Shown here: positions 16,464 through 25,442 of the stretch, one piece after another
Position numbering within the stretch: position 1 is the first letter of the stretch
Layout: each line of letters begins with the position of its first letter
From: MAG-121220-bin8 sp964433845
GTDB taxonomy: Bacteria > Bacteroidota > Bacteroidia > Flavobacteriales > Flavobacteriaceae
Assembly (NCBI GenBank): GCA_964433845.1
Contig: CAYSTA010000006.1
Coordinates: 1-62,471 of the forward strand
Length of the DNA: 62,471 nucleotides
Direction of reading: 5' to 3'
The notes under the pieces: generated by a model
Told to the model about the DNA's origin: nothing
The model's input: only the letters and a program-made list of their open reading frames with translations
Databases searched by the model: none
Translations under genes and position numbers: made by a program

Positions 16464-17471
16464 TTAAATTTTAGCAGATTTAACTGTTTTTATTATTCTA
16501 GCAGCAATTTTGTATGGATCTCCATTTGATGCTGGCCTTCTATCTTCCAACCATCCTTTATATCCTTGCTCAACAGTCATAATAGGAATTCTAATTGAAG
16601 CTCCTCTGTCTGAAACACCATAACTAAATTCATTGATTGATTGTGTCTCGTGCTCACCAGTTAGTCTTTGATCATTATATGCACCATATACATCGATGTG
16701 TTCTTTTACAACAGGTCTAAATGCTTCACATATTTTTTCATAAGTTTCCTTTGAGCCACAGGTTCTAAGAGTTGTGTTTGAAAAATTTGCATGCATACCA
16801 GAGCCATTCCAATCAGTTGCTCCTAAAGGTTTTGGATGATATTCAATAGCTAATCCATATTCTTCCGCAATTCTTTCAAGCAGGTATCTTGCTACCCACA
16901 TTTCATCACCAGCTTTACAAGCTCCTTGAGCAAAGGTTTGAAATTCCCATTGACCAGCTGCAACTTCTGCATTAGTTCCTTCAACATTTATACCGGCATC
17001 CAAGCAAATATCTAAATGTCTATCCATTATATCCCTACCAAAAGTATTCTTACCACCAACAGAACAATAAAATTGACCTTGAGGTGTTTGATCTTTAGGA
17101 AAACCTAAAGGAAGGTTAGTTTCAGGGTCCCATAGAAAATATTCTTGTTCAAATCCAAACCAAAAATCATCATCATCATCATCAATTGTGGCTCTTCCAT
17201 TAGATTCATGTGGAGAACCATCTGCATTTAGAACTTCATTCATTATTAACCATCCGTTCCTTCTAACAGGGTCAGGATATAACGCAACGGGTTTTAATAG
17301 ACAATCAGATGATCCACCTTCAGCCTGTCTTGTTGAACTTCCATCAAAAGCCCACATTGGACAGTCTTCTAATTTTCCACTAAAATTTTCTACTACTTTA
17401 GTTTTACCTCTAAGGCTAGCTGTTGGTTTGTACCCATCAAGCCATAAATATTCTAGTTTTGATTTGCTCAT
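16464..17471 (-). CDS. glnII: glutamine synthetase, type II (eukaryotic-like)
   Basis: This 335-residue enzyme makes glutamine from glutamate, ammonia and ATP. The short length and motifs WAFDGSSTRQAEGGSSDC, GFEQEYFLWD, WNGSGMHANFSN and RGASIRIP place it in the GSII (beta) group rather than bacterial GSI (about 470) or GSIII (about 700). A (GAT)6 codon run encodes six Asp residues just before the FGFEQEY active-site strand. Its upstream region carries three tandem TTTATTAACA units. It is monocistronic with its own terminator. The PII-Amt operon lies 5 kb away, so nitrogen genes are near but not joined. Confidence 0.93.
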   Translation of the reverse strand: MSKSKLEYLWLDGYKPTASLRGKTKVVENFSGKLEDCPMWAFDGSSTRQAEGGSSDCLLKPVALYPDPVRRNGWLIMNEVLNADGSPHESNGRATIDDDDDDFWFGFEQEYFLWDPETNLPLGFPKDQTPQGQFYCSVGGKNTFGRDIMDRHLDICLDAGINVEGTNAEVAAGQWEFQTFAQGACKAGDEMWVARYLLERIAEEYGLAIEYHPKPLGATDWNGSGMHANFSNTTLRTCGSKETYEKICEAFRPVVKEHIDVYGAYNDQRLTGEHETQSINEFSYGVSDRGASIRIPIMTVEQGYKGWLEDRRPASNGDPYKIAARIIKTVKSAKI

Positions 17472-17547
17472 AATATATTTTTTAAAGCTCTAAAATTAAA
17501 ATATAATATTGATTTTTAACCCTTTAAGATTTCAAAAATGAAGAAAA

Positions 17548-17580
17548 TTTATTAACATTTATTAACATTTATTAATAACA
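17548..17580. repeat. three tandem TTTATTAACA units in the glutamine synthetase/purM gap
   Basis: TTTATTAACA occurs at 17548-17557 and 17558-17567, followed by the near copy TTTATTAATAACA at 17568-17580. The run lies 77-109 bases upstream of the glutamine synthetase start in a 264-base divergent gap that otherwise shows only AT-rich sequence and the purM -7 box. Evenly spaced 10-base direct repeats fit a helical-phase binding site, but in such AT-rich DNA slippage is equally possible. Confidence 0.5.
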
Positions 17581-17717
17581 TAATTTTTAATATTGAAAAT
17601 TTCATATTTAACAATTATTTATAAAAAAAATGAATTTTTCATAACATAAAATCATTTTTAAATTTTAAATAAATATTTGTCTTAATAAAATAAATTTTTA
17701 ATACTAATCAATACTAT

Positions 17718-17725
17718 TACCTTTG
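17718..17725 (+). promoter_or_regulatory. -7 box (TACCTTTG) of purM
   Basis: TACCTTTG fits TAnnTTTG and ends 10 bases before the ATG at 17736, implying a leader of only a few bases. The upstream -33 element is not clear. Confidence 0.45.
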
Positions 17726-17735
17726 TTTAATTGTT

Positions 17736-18914
17736 ATGAGTTCAGAATCCGCCAATCGTTATATGTTAAGAGGAGTTTCTTCAGACAAAACAGATGTTCA
17801 TAATGCAATAAAAAACATTGACAAGGGACTCTTTCCAAAGGCTTTTTGTAAAATAGTGCCCGACACACTTACAAATGATCCTGAGTATTGTTTAGTCATG
17901 CATGCTGATGGAGCTGGAACAAAATCATCTTTAGCTTATTTATATTGGAAAGAAACTGGGGATTTGTCAGTTTGGAAGGGTATAGCTCAGGACGCATTAG
18001 TAATGAATTTAGATGATCTTCTTTGTGTAGGTGTTACGGACAATATTTTATTATCATCTACAATTGGAAGAAATAAAAATGTTATTAGTGGAGATGTTAT
18101 TAAAACTATAATTGAGGGTACAGAGGAATTGATTAAAGAGATGTCAGATTATGGTGTAAATATTAAGTCAACAGGAGGGGAAACAGCTGATGTTGGAGAT
18201 ATAGTTAGGACAATTATTGTTGATTCAACAGTTTTGGCTAGAATTAAAAAATCTGCTGTAATAGATAATTCTAATATTAAAGCTGGTGACCTTATAGTTG
18301 GATTGTCATCTTATGGTAAAGCTAGTTATGAAGACAACTATAATGGTGGAATGGGTAGTAATGGCCTAACATCTGCTAGACATGATGTGTTTCATAAATA
18401 TTTGATTGATAAATACCCAGAGAGTTTTGATCCAAATGTTCCAGAAGAATTAATTTATTCAGGTTCAATGAAAATAACACAATCCATTAAAGGTCTAGAA
18501 ATAGATGCAGGAAAACTCGTTCTTTCTCCAACAAGAACTTATGCTCCAATTATCAAAAAGGTCTTGTCAAAATATAATTCTGATAAAATTCATGGAATGG
18601 TACACTGTAGTGGAGGAGCACAAACAAAAATTCTTCATTTTGTTGATAAATTTCATATTATAAAAGATAATCTTTTTCCTGTTCCTCCCTTATTTGAGCT
18701 AATTAAAAATGAATCTAATACATCTTGGAAAGAAATGTATAAAGTTTTTAATATGGGACATAGAATGGAATTGTATGTTGATCCAGATTGTGCAGAAGAT
18801 ATTATAAGGATTTCTAAATCTTTTAAAGTAGATGCTAAAATAATTGGTAGAGTAGAAGAGAGCGATCAAAAAAAACTGTCTATTATTTCAGATAATGGTA
18901 GTTATATCTACTAA
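17736..18914 (+). CDS. purM: phosphoribosylformylglycinamidine cyclo-ligase (AIR synthase)
   Basis: This 392-residue enzyme of the PurM/HypE fold closes FGAM to aminoimidazole ribonucleotide with ATP. Visible family motifs are HADGAGTKSSLAYLY, GIAQDALVMNLDDLLCVG (the D-D metal and phosphate site), STGGETADVGD and MVHCSGGAQTK. It is longer than E. coli PurM (345), as is usual in Bacteroidota. It is followed within 51 bases by prfA and then pyrF on the same strand, a gene order I recall in flavobacteria, and probably forms an operon with them. Confidence 0.9.
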   Translation: MSSESANRYMLRGVSSDKTDVHNAIKNIDKGLFPKAFCKIVPDTLTNDPEYCLVMHADGAGTKSSLAYLYWKETGDLSVWKGIAQDALVMNLDDLLCVGVTDNILLSSTIGRNKNVISGDVIKTIIEGTEELIKEMSDYGVNIKSTGGETADVGDIVRTIIVDSTVLARIKKSAVIDNSNIKAGDLIVGLSSYGKASYEDNYNGGMGSNGLTSARHDVFHKYLIDKYPESFDPNVPEELIYSGSMKITQSIKGLEIDAGKLVLSPTRTYAPIIKKVLSKYNSDKIHGMVHCSGGAQTKILHFVDKFHIIKDNLFPVPPLFELIKNESNTSWKEMYKVFNMGHRMELYVDPDCAEDIIRISKSFKVDAKIIGRVEESDQKKLSIISDNGSYIY

Positions 18915-18965
18915 TATATTCTTGATTAAAAATATCGTAATTTTGTGTGGTATTATTTATAAATA

Positions 18966-20045
18966 ATGTTAGATAAATTAAATATTGTTCAGCAGAGATT
19001 TAATGAAGTTTCAGATTTAATTATACAACCTGATATAATAAGTGATCAAAAACGCTATATAAAATTAAATAAAGAATATAAAGATTTAGGGTTACTTGTT
19101 GAAAAGAAAAAAAAATATGAAGAGTTGCTTTTAAATATAAAGGAAGCAGAAGATATTTGTAAAAATGAAGATGATAAAGAGATGATTGAAATTGCTTCTG
19201 ATCAATTAAATGAGGCAAAAGAAAAAATTTTAAGTATTGAAGAAGAGATTAAATTTTTGTTGATACCTAAAGATCCCGATGATTCAAAAAATGTAGTTGT
19301 AGAATTAAGGGCAGGTACCGGGGGAGACGAAGCCAGTATTTTTACTGGAGATCTATTTAGAATGTATACCAAATTTTGTGAAGGTAAAAAGTGGAATGTT
19401 AGTTTAGTTGATTCAAGCCCTGGAACATCAGGAGGTTATAAAGAAATTATTTTTGAAGTTTCTGGCAACGATGATGTTTATGGTGTGCTTAAGTTTGAAT
19501 CTGGTGTTCATCGTGTTCAGAGGGTTCCGCAAACAGAAACACAAGGTAGAGTTCATACTTCTGCAGCAACTGTTATGATTCTCCCAGAAGCAGAAGAGTT
19601 TGATGTAGAAATTAACATGAATGATGTTAGAATTGATTATTTCTGCTCATCTGGACCAGGAGGTCAATCTGTTAACACAACTTATTCTGCTGTTAGGTTG
19701 ACACATACTCCAACCGGAATTGTTGCACAATGTCAAGATCAAAAATCCCAACATAAAAATAAAGATAAAGCACTTAAAGTTTTAAGATCTCGTTTGTATG
19801 AATTAGAACTTAATAAAAAACTTGAAGCAGATTCTCTAAAAAGAAATTCTATGGTTTCTTCTGGTGATAGATCTGCAAAAATAAGAACATATAATTATCC
19901 TCAAGGTAGAGTTACAGATCATAGAATAGGATTAACTTTGTATGATCTTCAGAATATTATAAATGGTGATATTCAAAAAATTATTGATGAATTAAAAATG
20001 GTTCAAAATTCAGAAATATTAAAAAATTCTGAAGAGGTTTTTTAA
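18966..20045 (+). CDS. prfA: peptide chain release factor 1
   Basis: This 359-residue factor reads UAA and UAG and hydrolyses peptidyl-tRNA. The codon-recognition tripeptide PQT lies at residues 188-190 in the usual RVPxTExQGRxHTS context, and the catalytic GGQ at 232-234 (SSGPGGQSVN). The PxT form separates it from RF2, which has SPF. Length matches the family. The start ATG is 51 bases after purM; a TAATTTTG box at 18938-18945 could add an internal promoter but lacks a well-spaced partner. pyrF follows after 9 bases. Confidence 0.97.
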   Translation: MLDKLNIVQQRFNEVSDLIIQPDIISDQKRYIKLNKEYKDLGLLVEKKKKYEELLLNIKEAEDICKNEDDKEMIEIASDQLNEAKEKILSIEEEIKFLLIPKDPDDSKNVVVELRAGTGGDEASIFTGDLFRMYTKFCEGKKWNVSLVDSSPGTSGGYKEIIFEVSGNDDVYGVLKFESGVHRVQRVPQTETQGRVHTSAATVMILPEAEEFDVEINMNDVRIDYFCSSGPGGQSVNTTYSAVRLTHTPTGIVAQCQDQKSQHKNKDKALKVLRSRLYELELNKKLEADSLKRNSMVSSGDRSAKIRTYNYPQGRVTDHRIGLTLYDLQNIINGDIQKIIDELKMVQNSEILKNSEEVF

Positions 20046-20054
20046 AATGGATAG

Positions 20055-20879
20055 ATGAATATAAATGATTTAGTTAAAGAAATTATGAGAAAGAAATCCT
20101 TCTTATGTTTGGGATTAGATTCGGATATTTCTAAAATTCCATCGTTTTTACTTAATGATCCTGATCCTGTCTTTAGTTTTAATAAACAAATATTAGACTC
20201 ATTAAATGAACTTATTACTGCAGTAAAAATAAATACTGCTTTTTATGAAGAAAATGGTTCGAAAGGTTGGATTACTCTTGAAAAAACTATTAACTATATT
20301 AATTTAAAATATCCTGAACTTTTTACAATTGCTGATGCCAAAAGGGGCGATATTGGAAATACATCTAACAAGTATGCTAAAGCTTTTTTTGAGACACTTT
20401 CTTTTGATTCTATTACTGTTTCTCCTTATATGGGAAATGACTCTGTAGGGCCTTTCTTAAAATATAAAGATAAACATACTATTTTATTAGGTTTAACATC
20501 GAATAATGGTAGTTCAGATTTTCAATTATTTTCGAATAATTCTACCACACTTTATAAAGAAGTTATAAAGAAATCAAAGGAATGGGAAGGATCGGATAAC
20601 TTAATGTATGTTGTTGGAGCTACAAAATCAGATTATATAAATCAAATTAGAGCTATTGTTCCTAATAGTTTTTTGTTGGTTCCTGGTGTTGGTTTTCAAG
20701 GAGGAAGTCTCAAAAAAACTTTTGAAAATGGTGCTAACAAAAAAATAGGACTTTTAGTTAATTCTTCACGTTCTATTATTTATGCGGGAAATGAAAATGA
20801 TTTTTTGGAAAAATCTTATATAGTCGCAAAATCTTATCAAACTCAAATGGAAGATTTGATAAATAATCTAAATGATTAA
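20055..20879 (+). CDS. pyrF: orotidine 5'-phosphate decarboxylase
   Basis: This 274-residue enzyme of the long (group 2) form decarboxylates OMP to UMP, the last step of de novo pyrimidine synthesis. The catalytic motif DAKRGD is at residues 94-99, with GLDSDISKIP near the N-terminus and LVPGVGFQGG near the phosphate site. It follows prfA by 9 bases. Its stop TAA is directly adjacent to the stop of the convergent amidohydrolase gene, so no terminator fits between them. Confidence 0.95.
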   Translation: MNINDLVKEIMRKKSFLCLGLDSDISKIPSFLLNDPDPVFSFNKQILDSLNELITAVKINTAFYEENGSKGWITLEKTINYINLKYPELFTIADAKRGDIGNTSNKYAKAFFETLSFDSITVSPYMGNDSVGPFLKYKDKHTILLGLTSNNGSSDFQLFSNNSTTLYKEVIKKSKEWEGSDNLMYVVGATKSDYINQIRAIVPNSFLLVPGVGFQGGSLKKTFENGANKKIGLLVNSSRSIIYAGNENDFLEKSYIVAKSYQTQMEDLINNLND

Positions 20880-22442
20880 TTATATCCCTGGTTGTTTTAT
20901 TTCAAAATTCTCTTTCTTCTTTGCTTTTAATACTATTTCTTTTACATCTTCTAATAGTTTTTTAGAGTCATAAATAATACCATCTTTTATAGTGTATTTA
21001 ACTCCTCCAACTCTAACAATCTCATTTTCCGTATTTAATTTTATTGCTCCAGTTCCGTATAGAGTTTTTAAGTTTTCTAATGGATTTTCTTCAATAATAA
21101 TGAAATCAGCTAGCTTTCCAACTTCTACTGAACCGATTAGATTATCAGCACCTAGTGCTTCGGCTCCGTTAAGTGTAGCAGCGCGAATAACTTCTAATGG
21201 ATGAAAGCCTGCTTCTCTAAGAAGTTCTAATTCTCTTATATATCCAAAACCATATAACTGATAAATAAATCCTGAATCAGATCCAGCAGTAACTCTTCCT
21301 CCTCTGTTTTTGTATTCATTTATAAAGGTCATCCAAAGTTTATAATTATTTTTCCATGCGACTTCTTGTTCTGTTCCCCAATAGTGCCAGTAGGAGCCAT
21401 GAGATATCTTGCTTGGTTCATAAAATCTCCATAATGATGGTAATGTATAGTCATCATGCCATTCGGCTCTTCTTGCTTTATGTAAATCACGGCTAGCTTC
21501 ATAAATATTAAAGGTTGGATCAATTGTAAAATCTAAATCGATAAGCTCATTCATAACATTATTCCAATGATCAGAGTAGGGTAAAGCAGCTTGTGACCAA
21601 AGTTTTCCAGCTTCTTCAAATCTGTGTTGTTCGTTTTGATAATTATAATTAGCAGGATAATTTTGTATGGTTCTATCCGTAAAAAGAGCTTCAGGCAAAC
21701 CATACCAATGTTCCATACTAGTTAAACCAGCTCTTGCTGAATTTAGAACATTCCATCTAGTAACACTTAATTGAGCATGATGGCATGCTGATTTTAAACC
21801 AAGTTTTTTATTTTCTTCTAAGGCTGCTTTCATTATTTCAGGTGAAGCTCCAAAAAATTTAATTCCATCAGCACCTTTTTTTGCATTTTTTCTTACCCAT
21901 TCTCTTGCTTGAGTAGGATTATTTATTTTTTCCCCAGATCCAAAACCAGTATATGAAAATATTCTTGGAGCAATGATTGTATTCTTTTCACTTTTCTTTT
22001 TTAAATCTAGAGTAAAATCAACTCCTCTTCCACTAGGCTCTCTTATGGTAGTAATCCCATGAGCCAACCATAATTTAAAAACATAATCAGGTTCAGCTCC
22101 TTGAGCTTTTCCGCCAATATGACCATGCATATCAATAAAACCAGGTAATAGATACATTCCATTGCAGTCTATTTCTTTTCCATTTTTTTCTAAAACAGGA
22201 CCTCTCCTTCTTTTTTCAATACCAGGATATCCAACAGTCTGAATCTTTGTTATTAAATTATTTCTAACCTCTATGTCTATAGGTCCAATAGGAGGAGCAC
22301 CATTTCCATTTATTAGTGTGATTCCTCTAATAATTAATTGTTCATATGGACCTTCACTGAAATTTTCTTGTGAGTTTATAAATAAAAACTGCATTGTAAA
22401 AAATGTAATACAAAGAAGTTTTATGGAATTTGTTTTTTTCAT
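20880..22442 (-). CDS. exported amidohydrolase (imidazolonepropionase-like subfamily)
   Basis: This 520-residue protein has a signal peptide (about 1-24, ending INSQ) and the metal-dependent amidohydrolase fold. Features are a beta-sandwich start, the metal motif GFIDMHGHIGG, HHAQLSVTRWN as later His ligands, TAGSDSGF with the catalytic Asp, and the closing PLEVIRAATLNGAEALG with GKLADFIIIEENPLENL. Such exported enzymes hydrolyse cyclic amides or dipeptides, but the substrate cannot be read from sequence. It stands alone between pyrF and the amt operon. Confidence 0.85.
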   Translation of the reverse strand: MKKTNSIKLLCITFFTMQFLFINSQENFSEGPYEQLIIRGITLINGNGAPPIGPIDIEVRNNLITKIQTVGYPGIEKRRRGPVLEKNGKEIDCNGMYLLPGFIDMHGHIGGKAQGAEPDYVFKLWLAHGITTIREPSGRGVDFTLDLKKKSEKNTIIAPRIFSYTGFGSGEKINNPTQAREWVRKNAKKGADGIKFFGASPEIMKAALEENKKLGLKSACHHAQLSVTRWNVLNSARAGLTSMEHWYGLPEALFTDRTIQNYPANYNYQNEQHRFEEAGKLWSQAALPYSDHWNNVMNELIDLDFTIDPTFNIYEASRDLHKARRAEWHDDYTLPSLWRFYEPSKISHGSYWHYWGTEQEVAWKNNYKLWMTFINEYKNRGGRVTAGSDSGFIYQLYGFGYIRELELLREAGFHPLEVIRAATLNGAEALGADNLIGSVEVGKLADFIIIEENPLENLKTLYGTGAIKLNTENEIVRVGGVKYTIKDGIIYDSKKLLEDVKEIVLKAKKKENFEIKQPGI

Positions 22443-22522
22443 GAAAACTAATTTTATATGAAAATAGTTATATTTTTTAGTTTCTGAATTATATTACAAA
22501 ATTTAAAATAGATTATTCAAAC

Positions 22523-22550
22523 AAAAAAGGGAGACCATTTCTGGCCTCCC
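22523..22550 (-). terminator. terminator of the TorF-PII-Amt operon
   Basis: On the minus strand GGGAG/CTCCC (22550-22546 with 22533-22529) extends through CCA/TGG after one mismatch and is followed by six T residues. It lies 40 bases past the amt stop. Confidence 0.75.
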
Positions 22551-22589
22551 CTTAAAACAACTAGCATTATGTAAAAAAAGTTGTAATTT

Positions 22590-23831
22590 TTAGTTTATTG
22601 AAAAATCACCATAAGCCCTTGTACCATGTTCTGCTATATCAAGCCCATCCAATTCTTCTTTTTCATCTACTCTTAGACCTAAAATAGATTTTACAAATAA
22701 AGTTATGGCTGTTCCAAATATTACACAGAATAGTCCAGCAATTCCAACACAAGCAAGCTGAACCATAAACTGTTCGAAACTAGCCATTTGACCAAATATG
22801 CCAACAGCTAATGTTCCCCATATTCCACAAAAAAGGTGAACAGGAATAGCCCCTACAGGATCGTCAAGTTTAAACTTGTCTAGTAAGGCAACTGAAAGTA
22901 CTACAACAACACCGGCAATTAATCCAATGATTATTGCAGATCCTGGAAGCATTTGGTCTGCTCCAGCTGTTATACCCACTAAACCTCCTAATACGCCATT
23001 CATAAACATTGTTAGGTCAAGGTTGTTATATAATATTCTAGAGAAAACAGCAGCACCAATTCCACCTGCTGCCGCGGCTAAACATGTTGTTACTAGTGTT
23101 ATTGATGTTAGTTCTGGGTCTGCAGATAATACAGAGCCACCGTTAAAACCAAACCATCCTAACCATAAAATTAAAACTCCTGCAGCTGATAGGGGAATAT
23201 TAGATCCAGGTATAGCAAGTGGTTTGCCGTCTGAATCAAACTTTCCTTTTCTAGCACCTAAAAAATATATTACAACAAGAGCGCCCCATCCACCCACAGA
23301 ATGAACAAGAGTTGAACCTGCAAAATCATAGAATCCTAAGTCTTCAGAGATAAAAGTAGAGAAAAATCCACCTCCCCATTGCCATGATCCAACTATTGGA
23401 TATACAATAGCAACATAAAGAAATGCTATAGCCATAAAAGAATTAATTTTTATTCTTTCAGCAACAGCTCCTGAAATGATAGTAGCAGCAGTTGCAGCAA
23501 ACATCCCTTGGAAAAGAAAGTCTGTCCAATAGGTATATCCTCCATCAGCATAAGTAAGTTGATTATAATCGATTCCGGGATCTAACCCTGGGCCAGCAAA
23601 TCCTAAAACTCCGTCAATTATACCAAAATCTCCTGGGTACATTAAATTAAATCCGAAGGAACAATAAACAATCAAGCCCATTGTAATAACAAAGAAATTT
23701 TTAAATAATATATTAATTGTGTTTTTTTGTCTAGTTAGGCCTATTTCAAGGAATGAAAATCCTAAGTGCATAAAAAAAACTAGTGCTGTACAGATCATCA
23801 TCCATACGTTATTTGTAGTTAATAATTCCAT
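22590..23831 (-). CDS. amtB: ammonium transporter
   Basis: This 413-residue integral membrane protein of the Amt/Mep/Rh family has about 11 hydrophobic segments. Family landmarks are LGFSFLEIGLTR, DFLFQGMFAATAATIISGAVAERIK, DFAGSTLVHSVGGWGALV with the first pore His, LWLGWFGFNGGS, and VHLFCGIWGTLAVG with the second. It moves ammonium into the cell and is normally blocked by a PII protein, whose gene sits 6 bases upstream. There is no cleaved signal peptide of the E. coli type. It is the last gene of the operon before a terminator. Confidence 0.95.
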   Translation of the reverse strand: MELLTTNNVWMMICTALVFFMHLGFSFLEIGLTRQKNTINILFKNFFVITMGLIVYCSFGFNLMYPGDFGIIDGVLGFAGPGLDPGIDYNQLTYADGGYTYWTDFLFQGMFAATAATIISGAVAERIKINSFMAIAFLYVAIVYPIVGSWQWGGGFFSTFISEDLGFYDFAGSTLVHSVGGWGALVVIYFLGARKGKFDSDGKPLAIPGSNIPLSAAGVLILWLGWFGFNGGSVLSADPELTSITLVTTCLAAAAGGIGAAVFSRILYNNLDLTMFMNGVLGGLVGITAGADQMLPGSAIIIGLIAGVVVVLSVALLDKFKLDDPVGAIPVHLFCGIWGTLAVGIFGQMASFEQFMVQLACVGIAGLFCVIFGTAITLFVKSILGLRVDEKEELDGLDIAEHGTRAYGDFSIN

Positions 23832-23837
23832 GATAAT

Positions 23838-24176
23838 TTAGTTTAATGATGTTTTACCTTTTTCTTTAGTTCTAATTCTGTATGCTTCTTCAATTGGAAG
23901 AACAAATATTTTCCCATCTCCAACCTCACCAGTGAAAGCAGATTCAAGTATTGCATTAATTGTTTTATCGACAAAAGGCTCTGAAACAATAATTGATAAA
24001 CGTTTTCTTTGAATTTTTGCTGTACTATATGTAATGCCTCTATAGACATGTCCTTCTTGTTCATTTCCTATGCCGGTTACATCCCAGTAGGAGAAGAAAT
24101 TTACCTCTACATTATGTAGAGCTTTTTTTACATCAGAAAATTTAGACTTTCGGATAATAGCTTCAATTTTTTTCAT
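23838..24176 (-). CDS. glnK: nitrogen regulatory PII protein
   Basis: This 112-residue protein is a GlnB/GlnK-type trimeric sensor of 2-oxoglutarate and ATP/ADP. The start MKKIEAIIRKSKFSDVKKAL, the T-loop segment with HVYRGITYS (Tyr45 and Tyr50), the RKRLSIIVSE strand and the signature GEVGDGKIFVLPIEEAYRIRT are all present. Adjacency to amt with 6 bases between suggests the GlnK role of gating the transporter. Whether a Tyr is modified is unknown; no uridylyltransferase gene is in the window. Confidence 0.93.
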   Translation of the reverse strand: MKKIEAIIRKSKFSDVKKALHNVEVNFFSYWDVTGIGNEQEGHVYRGITYSTAKIQRKRLSIIVSEPFVDKTINAILESAFTGEVGDGKIFVLPIEEAYRIRTKEKGKTSLN

Positions 24177-24203
24177 TTTTTTAATTTTTTATTTAAAGTT
24201 ATG

Positions 24204-24872
24204 TTAAAAACTCATTCCAAATACTAGGAATGCAGCTTTACTATCGGGATTATAAATAAATGATCCAAATACTGGCAATGAAAATTCTTCTGTGAATTTA
24301 ATATCCTTAGATCCTCCAAATGAAAGGTTAACCAGCCCGCTATCACCACCTGCATAAAAAGGATCTTTACCGTCGTTACCATATCCAACTCCTATACCTA
24401 TACCCCCTATGGGAAATGTAGCTTCAATATATAAAGCTTCAGCATCAGTGAAATAACCAACTGTTAATCCAACTGGACCAAAATCAGCTGATCCAGATAC
24501 TTCCATCCAATCACCATCAAAAAGACCAGGATTTCCTTCACCATATGTTCCATTGTCTGTTGGAAATGTGTAGTTTGTAACAGTTAATGCAAAGTGTCCA
24601 AAATTATAACTCAAATACATATCGAGTTCATTTCCGCCCCCGCTAGCAGTTGTTGGAAAACTTCCCCATACACCAGCTTCAAGATTTCCGGATCCTAATG
24701 TGATCCATGGCTGAATATGAGCGCCTGAACCAAATTGAGTGCCTCTCCACACATAAGAGCTTACTATATCAGCACCAAAATCTTGAGCTGATATTGTGTT
24801 TGTATTAAAACTTATAAATACAGTTGTAATAGTAATTATAAGAAATAACACTTTCTTTTTTAATGTTTTCAT
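24204..24872 (-). CDS. TorF-like putative outer-membrane porin, first gene of the amt operon
   Basis: This 222-residue protein has a signal peptide (about 1-29, ending ISAQ) and a short barrel-like body rich in Gly and aromatic residues. The beginning DFGADIVSSYVWRGTQFG and the unit LEAGVWGSFP resemble the family of small porins called TorF (Gcw_chp). It ends with FLVFGMSF, with a terminal Phe as in outer-membrane barrels. It is 27 bases upstream of the PII gene and co-directional, so it is likely induced with ammonium uptake. Permeation of ammonium or small nitrogen compounds is my inference. Confidence 0.75.
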   Translation of the reverse strand: MKTLKKKVLFLIITITTVFISFNTNTISAQDFGADIVSSYVWRGTQFGSGAHIQPWITLGSGNLEAGVWGSFPTTASGGGNELDMYLSYNFGHFALTVTNYTFPTDNGTYGEGNPGLFDGDWMEVSGSADFGPVGLTVGYFTDAEALYIEATFPIGGIGIGVGYGNDGKDPFYAGGDSGLVNLSFGGSKDIKFTEEFSLPVFGSFIYNPDSKAAFLVFGMSF

Positions 24873-24923
24873 TAATTTAAATTTTAATCAGTTATTTGTA
24901 TTATTTGTTAAATAATTATCAGC

Positions 24924-24931
24924 AAATTTAA
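24924..24931 (-). promoter_or_regulatory. -7 box (TAAATTTG) upstream of the TorF-PII-Amt operon
   Basis: On the minus strand TAAATTTG lies 51 bases before the TorF start. No clear -33 TTTG is present at the expected spacing, which could mean an activated promoter or a chance match. The rest of the 204-base gap 24873-25076 is AT-rich with nothing else I can name. Confidence 0.35.
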
Positions 24932-25076
24932 TTAATTGTTGAATTAATCTTATAAAATATCCTTAAATCATTGAAAATTTATCAAATCAATAATTTAATT
25001 ATATAAAAATTTTAATAATGATAAAATGAAGGGCTGTAAATTATTAATTTATATAATTCTTAATAATTATATAAGG

Positions 25077-25442
25077 CTATTTTGAAAGTTGTAAGCCTAT
25101 GATAATAGCAATGAACCCTAGAAAAAGTGATAAAAATGTGTAGATTAAAAGTTGAGAAATGTCTCCATTTTTTAATAATGTAATATTCTCATAAGCAAAA
25201 GTTGAAAAGGTAGTTAGTCCACCACAAAATCCAGCTGCTAAAAGTATTGTCTGAGGAGAATTTAGATGATCATTTTTTATTGCATAACCCAAAACTAGAC
25301 CTAAAATAAAACATCCAATTGCGTTAGATAAAAGGGTTGGTACAGGAAACTTTGAATAATTAAAAAATGAAATTTGAGATATAAAAAATCTAAATACACT
25401 TCCCAATCCTCCTCCTATAAAAACTAATAAAAATTGCTTCAT
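25077..25442 (-). CDS. crcB: fluoride exporter CrcB/Fluc
   Basis: This 121-residue protein has four membrane segments and the Fluc signature: GGGLGSVFRFFIS near the start, TLLSNAIGCFILG with the pore Asn, and GFCGGLTTFSTFAYEN with the central Na+ site and Phe box. It works as a dual-topology dimer that lets fluoride leave the cell. It overlaps the preceding 62-codon gene by four bases (ATGA), so the pair is translationally coupled. I see no fluoride riboswitch upstream. Confidence 0.92.
   Translation of the reverse strand: MKQFLLVFIGGGLGSVFRFFISQISFFNYSKFPVPTLLSNAIGCFILGLVLGYAIKNDHLNSPQTILLAAGFCGGLTTFSTFAYENITLLKNGDISQLLIYTFLSLFLGFIAIIIGLQLSK

Noticed and set aside
17548..17580. CRISPR-like or iteron array
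   Set aside because: Only three 10-base units without spacers; too short for an array and no replication gene is nearby.
22876..23304. 142-codon open frame opposite amt
   Set aside because: Low-complexity Pro/Thr/Ala product with no signal; it is the antisense of a conserved transporter and results from its codon bias.
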